Assembly (NCBI RefSeq): GCF_039536245.1
Contig: NZ_BAAAYN010000044.1
Span: 1 to 64,000 of the forward strand
DNA length: 64,000 bases
Source: Cryptosporangium minutisporangium
GTDB lineage: Bacteria > Actinomycetota > Actinomycetes > Mycobacteriales > Cryptosporangiaceae
Reading direction: 5' to 3'
The position numbers and the translations under genes were made by a program. Of this stretch, positions 60,051 through 64,000 are shown piece after piece. The notes under the pieces are model-generated. The model was not told the origin of the DNA. It made no database searches and was given only the letters and a program-made list of their open reading frames with translations. Every line of letters begins with the position of its first letter. Within the stretch, counting starts at the first letter, position 1.

Positions 60051-62096
60051 TTACTGCTGTGCGCGCTGCTTGATTCGGTTGGTCAGCTCGGCGATCTGGT
60101 TGTAGAGGGATCTCCGCTCGGCCATCATCTGGCGGATCTTGCGGTCGGCGTGCATGACCGTCGTGTGATCGCGGCCGCCGAATGCCTGGCCGATCCGGGG
60201 CAACGACAGGTCAGTCAGCTCGCGGCACAGGTACATGGCCACCTGGCGAGCGTTCACCAGTACCCGGGAGCGCGAGGAGCCGCAGAGGTCGTCCATCGAG
60301 ACGCTGAAGTACTCGGCCGTCGCGGCCATGATCGTCGCCGCGGTGATCTCGGGACCGCCGCCCTCGGGGATCAGGTCCTTCAGCACCACCTCGGCGAGGC
60401 CCAAGTCGACCGGCTGTCGGTTCAGGCTGGCGAACGCGGTGACCCGGATCAGCGCACCCTCGAGCTCGCGGATGTTGGACTGGATCTTGCTGGCGATGAA
60501 CTCCAGCACCTCCGGCGGCGCCGCCAACCGCTCCTGGGCCGCCTTCTTCCGGAGGATCGCGATCCGCGTCTCCAGGTCCGGCGGCTGGATGTCAGTGAGC
60601 AACCCCCACTCGAAGCGCGTACGCAGCCGCTCCTCCAGCGTCGACAGCTGCTTGGGCGAGCGGTCGGAGCTGATCACGATCTGCTTGTTCGCGTTGTGGA
60701 GCGTGTTGAAGGTGTGGAAGAACTCCTCCTGCGTCCGCTCCCGGCTCTCCAAGAACTGGATGTCGTCGACGAGCAGGATGTCGACGTCGCGGTAGCGGCG
60801 CTGGAACGCCTGCGTCTTGTCGTCCCTCAGCGAGTTGATGAAGTCGTTGGTGAACTCTTCGGTCGACACGTACCGCACCGCGCGGGCGTTGCCGAGCGAC
60901 TGGGCGTAGTGGCCGATCGCGTGCAGCAGGTGGGTCTTGCCCAGCCCGGATCCGCCGTAGACGAACAGCGGGTTGTACGCCTTCGCCGGCGCTTCGGCCA
61001 CCGCGACCGCGGCCGCGTGGGCGAACCGGTTCGACGAGCCGATGACGAACGTCTCGAAGGTGTACTTCGGGTTCAGCCGGGCCGGTTCGGTCGGCCGGGG
61101 TGGCTCGCTCCGTCGGATGCCGCGGTTGGCCGGCTCGCCGTGAAGCGGCGACTCCGGATGGTGCCGCCCGCGGTTGTCGAAACCGGACGAGTAGGCGGTT
61201 CCGTCGTACGGCTCGTAGCCGCCGGGCCGTGCGGCGCCGTACGGGCCCGGGGCGCGGTAGGCGGGCGGCGGGTAAGCGGGCACGCCGGCCGTACCGACGA
61301 CGCTCGCGGCCCCGCTCGCGGGTGGCGCTCCGGTGCCCAGCGTCGGCGGAGCGGCCGCGTCGGGTACGTCCGCTCCGGCGTTCGGGTCGGTGGCGGCGTG
61401 CCGACCGCGTCCGCGCTCACCCGCCGCCAGCGGGTCGCCCGGATCCGCCGTCCCGGCCGCTGGAGCGTCGGCCGGCTCCGGCTCGTCGTCCGGGCGGTAC
61501 CGGTCGGGGCCGACGCCGTAGGTGGTCGGTTGGGCGGGCGAGATCGGAGCCGGCGGTGCGCTCTCGCCGTACGGGCGGAACGCCTCCGGCCGGTAGCCGG
61601 CGGCCGGCTGCGCGGGGTACTCGGGGTGTCCCGGTGCCGCGGGATAGTCGCCACCCCGGACACCTGTCCGGTAGTCGCCGTCGGTGCCGCGGTCGAACGG
61701 CAACTGATCCTGGCCGGAGTGCGGACGGATGCCTCCGCGGTCGCCCTCGAAGCGACCAGGTGGATAGTTCTCCGGCCGCCAGTTGTCGACCGACGGCAGT
61801 TCCACGACTCGGAGCTCCATGGTCTGCTGCTCGACCGGGACGCGAACCGTGACCGCCACGTTGACCGTTCGGCCGAGCTGGCGCGAGATCGCATCGGTGA
61901 TGACACCGCGTAGCCGACTCTCGAAGGCGTCCTTCGCGAACTGGTTGGGCGCCGCCAACAACGCGGTGTCTTCCACCAGCGCGAGCGGCCGGGTCAGTCT
62001 CAGCCAGGCGCGCTGTTGGGGACTGAGGTCCTGGTCGGCCAGGCTCTCCGTGGCCGCAGACCAGATGCCTTCGAGATTGACGCTCTCGTCGGTCAC
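60051..62096 (-). CDS. dnaA: Chromosomal replication initiator DnaA
   Basis: A 681-residue initiator. GTG at 62096 ([12 protein letters not shown]) is the start; the upstream ATG frame is not conserved. Domain I is about 1-100. Domain II is a Pro/Gly-rich linker of about 240 residues (to about 340), longer than in most bacteria but common in this phylum. Domain III has [15 protein letters not shown] (Lys387) and [13 protein letters not shown]. Domain IV has the signature [23 protein letters not shown]. It binds oriC and its own promoter. Confidence 0.97.
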   Translation of the reverse strand: MTDESVNLEGIWSAATESLADQDLSPQQRAWLRLTRPLALVEDTALLAAPNQFAKDAFESRLRGVITDAISRQLGRTVNVAVTVRVPVEQQTMELRVVELPSVDNWRPENYPPGRFEGDRGGIRPHSGQDQLPFDRGTDGDYRTGVRGGDYPAAPGHPEYPAQPAAGYRPEAFRPYGESAPPAPISPAQPTTYGVGPDRYRPDDEPEPADAPAAGTADPGDPLAAGERGRGRHAATDPNAGADVPDAAAPPTLGTGAPPASGAASVVGTAGVPAYPPPAYRAPGPYGAARPGGYEPYDGTAYSSGFDNRGRHHPESPLHGEPANRGIRRSEPPRPTEPARLNPKYTFETFVIGSSNRFAHAAAVAVAEAPAKAYNPLFVYGGSGLGKTHLLHAIGHYAQSLGNARAVRYVSTEEFTNDFINSLRDDKTQAFQRRYRDVDILLVDDIQFLESRERTQEEFFHTFNTLHNANKQIVISSDRSPKQLSTLEERLRTRFEWGLLTDIQPPDLETRIAILRKKAAQERLAAPPEVLEFIASKIQSNIRELEGALIRVTAFASLNRQPVDLGLAEVVLKDLIPEGGGPEITAATIMAATAEYFSVSMDDLCGSSRSRVLVNARQVAMYLCRELTDLSLPRIGQAFGGRDHTTVMHADRKIRQMMAERRSLYNQIAELTNRIKQRAQQ

Positions 62097-62140
62097 CGTT
62101 CCCCCTGGTAGATAGCGTCGCTCTCGGGCACCCGATGCAC

Positions 62141-62171
62141 TGTCCACACCGGTTTCCACACCCTGTGTATA
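62141..62171 (-). promoter_or_regulatory. dnaA promoter region with two DnaA boxes
   Basis: A TATACA-like -10 (minus strand, 62166-62171) is followed by DnaA-box-like sites TGTCCACA (62141-62148) and TTTCCACA (62153-62160), placed where DnaA could repress its own transcription. Confidence 0.5.
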
Positions 62172-62507
62172 GTGCGCGGGCCCAGACGTGAACCGGACAT
62201 TTCGCGCCCCGGCTCCGACGGCGTGTCGGACGGCTGCCCTTCGGCGGACCTACCAGGCCGAACGCCCCCGACTGCTCTGACGGGGATCCGACGAGATCAA
62301 CCAGGACCGGCAAACGGGCAGGCTAACAGCGTCGTTGAGCACCCAACAAGGCGTTGTCCACAGGCCAGGTCGGCCGGTTGTCCCGCGCAGGGCCGTGGCC
62401 TGCGGGCATGCCTGATGTGCCACGTTGAATACGGGACGGAAGAGGCTGTCCGCGGCAGAACGCTCCGAGCGATGTCGGTCACTGGTTGTGGATGAGGCCG
62501 ACCGCAT
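62172..62507. other. Gap between dnaA and rpmH with further DnaA boxes
   Basis: No gene is seen. It has the exact box TTGTCCACA at 62354-62362 and a reverse site TGTGGATGA at 62487-62495. The remainder appears plain intergenic sequence. Confidence 0.55.
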
Positions 62508-62537
62508 TTGCTGGGCCTGTGATGGCTCACGTACGCT
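62508..62537 (+). promoter_or_regulatory. rpmH promoter
   Basis: TTGCTG at 62508-62513 and TACGCT at 62532-62537 are 18 bases apart and about 120 bases before the rpmH start. Confidence 0.55.
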
Positions 62538-62657
62538 GGAAGCATCTATGGCTATGTCCGTGCCGCGAGGACGGACCGGTGACCGGCGAGAAGTCGGCCA
62601 CCGGATTAGCCGAGCCGCCCGCAGTTCGACCTGATAGTACGCATCGGAGACCTCGAC

Positions 62658-62795
62658 GTGAGCAAGCGCACCTACCAGCCGAACAACCGCCGCCGCGCGA
62701 AGACCCACGGCTTCCGGCTGCGCATGCGCACGCGTGCGGGGCGGGCCATCATCGCCGCCCGGCGCCTCAAGGGGCGCGCGCGCCTCTCCGCCTGA
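62658..62795 (+). CDS. rpmH: 50S ribosomal protein L34
   Basis: A 45-residue basic protein with the complete L34 sequence pattern: [19 protein letters not shown] then [28 protein letters not shown] start at 62658. It lies divergent from dnaA and opens the rpmH-rnpA-yidD-yidC operon. Confidence 0.97.
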   Translation: MSKRTYQPNNRRRAKTHGFRLRMRTRAGRAIIAARRLKGRARLSA

Positions 62796-62812
62796 TCCGG
62801 CAGGAGCGCGGC

Positions 62813-63211
62813 GTGCTGCCGGCGCACGCGCGGCTGCGGCGGCGCGAGGACTTCACCAGGGTGCTGCGCTCGGGCAATCGCGCAGGTCGTAGCACGCTCG
62901 TCGTCCACGCGGCGTTGGGGCCGACGGTTCCGGCCGACCCGGCACGCACCGGCAGTCTGACGAACGACGCCGGCCCGACGGAGAGCTCCGTCCGGGCCGG
63001 TTTCGTCGTCTCCAAAGCGGTCGGCAACGCTGTCGTGCGGCATCGCGTCGCACGACAGCTCCGCCACCTCGTTCGCGACCGGCTGCCGCAGCTACCCCCG
63101 GGTAGCGCGGTAGTCGTCCGTGCGCTGCCGGCCGCAGCGGACCAGTCATCCGAGACCCTGGGCCGCGACCTCGACGGCGCGTTCCGACGCATCTTGAAGG
63201 CCCGACGATGA
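62813..63211 (+). CDS. rnpA: Ribonuclease P protein component
   Basis: A 132-residue protein subunit of RNase P, which trims the 5' leader of tRNAs. [21 protein letters not shown] is the N-terminus and [30 protein letters not shown] the RNR-type motif, reading RHR here, which is common in actinobacteria. An insertion of about 20 residues ([23 protein letters not shown]) sits before it. GTG at 62813. The stop overlaps the yidD start by four bases. Confidence 0.95.
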   Translation: MLPAHARLRRREDFTRVLRSGNRAGRSTLVVHAALGPTVPADPARTGSLTNDAGPTESSVRAGFVVSKAVGNAVVRHRVARQLRHLVRDRLPQLPPGSAVVVRALPAAADQSSETLGRDLDGAFRRILKARR

Positions 63212-63648
63212 GCGTGGCTCCCCGCCGTGTACGGGACGTCTCCGATGAGACGGTCCCGGACACGTCCGCGCCCGCCGAACTCGACGCGGGCTCGGCCGCC
63301 GCAGATCGTGAGCGCGACAGCGCGACGGAAGCGGCGGAAAAACCGGCCGGTCGGATGTCGCGGCTACTGCTCGCGGTGCTGATCGCGCCGATCCAGTTCT
63401 ACCGCCGGTGGATCAGCCCGGCTCTTCCGCCTCGCTGTCGATTCCACCCCAGCTGCAGCGCCTACGCTCTCGAGGCTTTGCGGACTCACGGTCCGGTGGC
63501 GGGGATCCTGCTGGCAGGCTGGCGCGTGATGCGCTGCCACCCGTTCCACCCCGGCGGGTACGACCCGGTCCCCTCGGCGCGGCCCCGTTGGGCCCTCCGC
63601 CTCCGTCGTGCCCGTAACCGCCGTCTGTCGTCTGGAGCTTCTCGGTGA
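63208..63648 (+). CDS. yidD: Membrane protein insertion efficiency factor YidD
   Basis: A 146-residue protein. The YidD domain is at about 50-125 ([47 protein letters not shown]), with its conserved Cys/His set. A 45-residue acidic N-terminal extension precedes it. The start overlaps the rnpA stop (ATGA) and the stop overlaps yidC (GTGA), showing tight coupling. It aids YidC in membrane insertion. Confidence 0.93.
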   Translation: MSVAPRRVRDVSDETVPDTSAPAELDAGSAAADRERDSATEAAEKPAGRMSRLLLAVLIAPIQFYRRWISPALPPRCRFHPSCSAYALEALRTHGPVAGILLAGWRVMRCHPFHPGGYDPVPSARPRWALRLRRARNRRLSSGASR

Positions 63649-64000
63649 ATCTGAACTGGATCTACACGGGCATCTCGTGGATCCTGCTGCGCTGGCACGA
63701 CCTGTGGGGCGGCCTCCTCAACATGCCGTCCGGCCTCGCCTGGGTGCTCTCGATCGTCTTCCTCGTGCTGACCGTCCGGGTCGTGCTGTTCCCGGTCTTC
63801 GTCAAGCAGATCAAGTCGCAGCGAGCCATGCAGGCGCTCCAGCCGCAGATGAAGGAACTGCGCGACAAGTACAAGAACGACCAGCAGAAGCTCCAGCAGG
63901 AGATGATGGAGCTCTACCGGCGGGAGAAGGCCAACCCGCTGATGGGCTGCCTTCCGATCTTCCTGCAGATCCCGGTGTTCCTCGGTCTGTTCCACGTGCT
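63645..64000 (+). CDS. yidC: Membrane protein insertase YidC, 5' part
   Basis: The first 118 codons of yidC; the gene runs off the window. [21 protein letters not shown] opens it; [83 protein letters not shown] (in parts) is the conserved YidC/Oxa1 core with its first helices and cytosolic coiled coil. The short form without a large outer domain is normal for Gram-positives. GTG overlaps the yidD stop. Confidence 0.95.
   Translation, partial: MNLNWIYTGISWILLRWHDLWGGLLNMPSGLAWVLSIVFLVLTVRVVLFPVFVKQIKSQRAMQALQPQMKELRDKYKNDQQKLQQEMMELYRREKANPLMGCLPIFLQIPVFLGLFHV

Noticed and set aside
1-64000. CRISPR arrays, insertion sequences, prophage or toxin-antitoxin modules
   Set aside because: No regularly spaced repeats, transposase, integrase or paired toxin motifs were seen.

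Overview
The window is high-GC actinobacterial chromosome spanning the replication origin. The evidence is the block dciA-recF-gnd-dnaN-oriC-dnaA facing rpmH-rnpA-yidD-yidC, together with gyrB-gyrA-DUF3566-tRNA-Ile-DLW39-tRNA-Ala, the fhaA-fhaB-pstP-rodA-pbpA-pknB morphogenesis operon, crgA, a class E sortase with a DUF881 protein, and an F420-dependent oxidoreductase. Frequent GTG starts and GTGA/ATGA stop-start overlaps fit a filamentous, soil-type actinomycete. The genus (Cryptosporangium-like) is only a guess from general resemblance.

Left part (0-25 kb) is accessory metabolism and envelope: arginine deiminase, an orphan cytoplasmic histidine kinase, a glycerophosphodiesterase, a rhodanese, two LytR-CpsA-Psr-related proteins (one with only the N-terminal anchor), a nucleotide-sugar epimerase/decarboxylase, an acetate-type symporter pair, a DoxX protein, a methyltransferase, and a four-gene operon of LytS-like kinase, LytTR regulator, small membrane protein and symporter. 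A polyprenyl-phosphate sugar transferase, an Fpg/Nei glycosylase, a secreted PKD-like protein, a NarL-type regulator with a degenerate receiver, an L,D-transpeptidase, an APH-like kinase and an F420 enzyme follow.

Middle part (25-45 kb) is cell growth control. The FHA proteins, PP2C phosphatase, RodA, PBP and PASTA kinase form one forward operon. It ends at a strong terminator facing trpG/pabA, a small membrane protein, sortase E and DUF881. Then come crgA, a PH-like membrane protein, rhomboid, cyclophilin, an amphipathic-repeat membrane protein, CorA, a 43-residue protein, an SSS transporter, TetR and an LCP protein.

Right part (45-64 kb) is the origin. GyrA and GyrB, two small proteins without a known family, an FAD oxidoreductase and an HTH-citrate synthase fusion lie before dciA. 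The fusion appears to lack one catalytic histidine, and its promoter region and that of the oxidoreductase carry related palindromes and repeated inverted DnaA-type boxes. DnaA-box-like sites also cluster in oriC, at the dnaA promoter, between gyrB and gyrA, and upstream of the PH-like gene. Replication genes on both sides of oriC are transcribed away from it, whereas the pknB operon runs towards it.

The best candidates for something undescribed are the HTH-citrate synthase with its palindromes, the two small proteins next to gyrB, and the scattered DnaA-box clusters.
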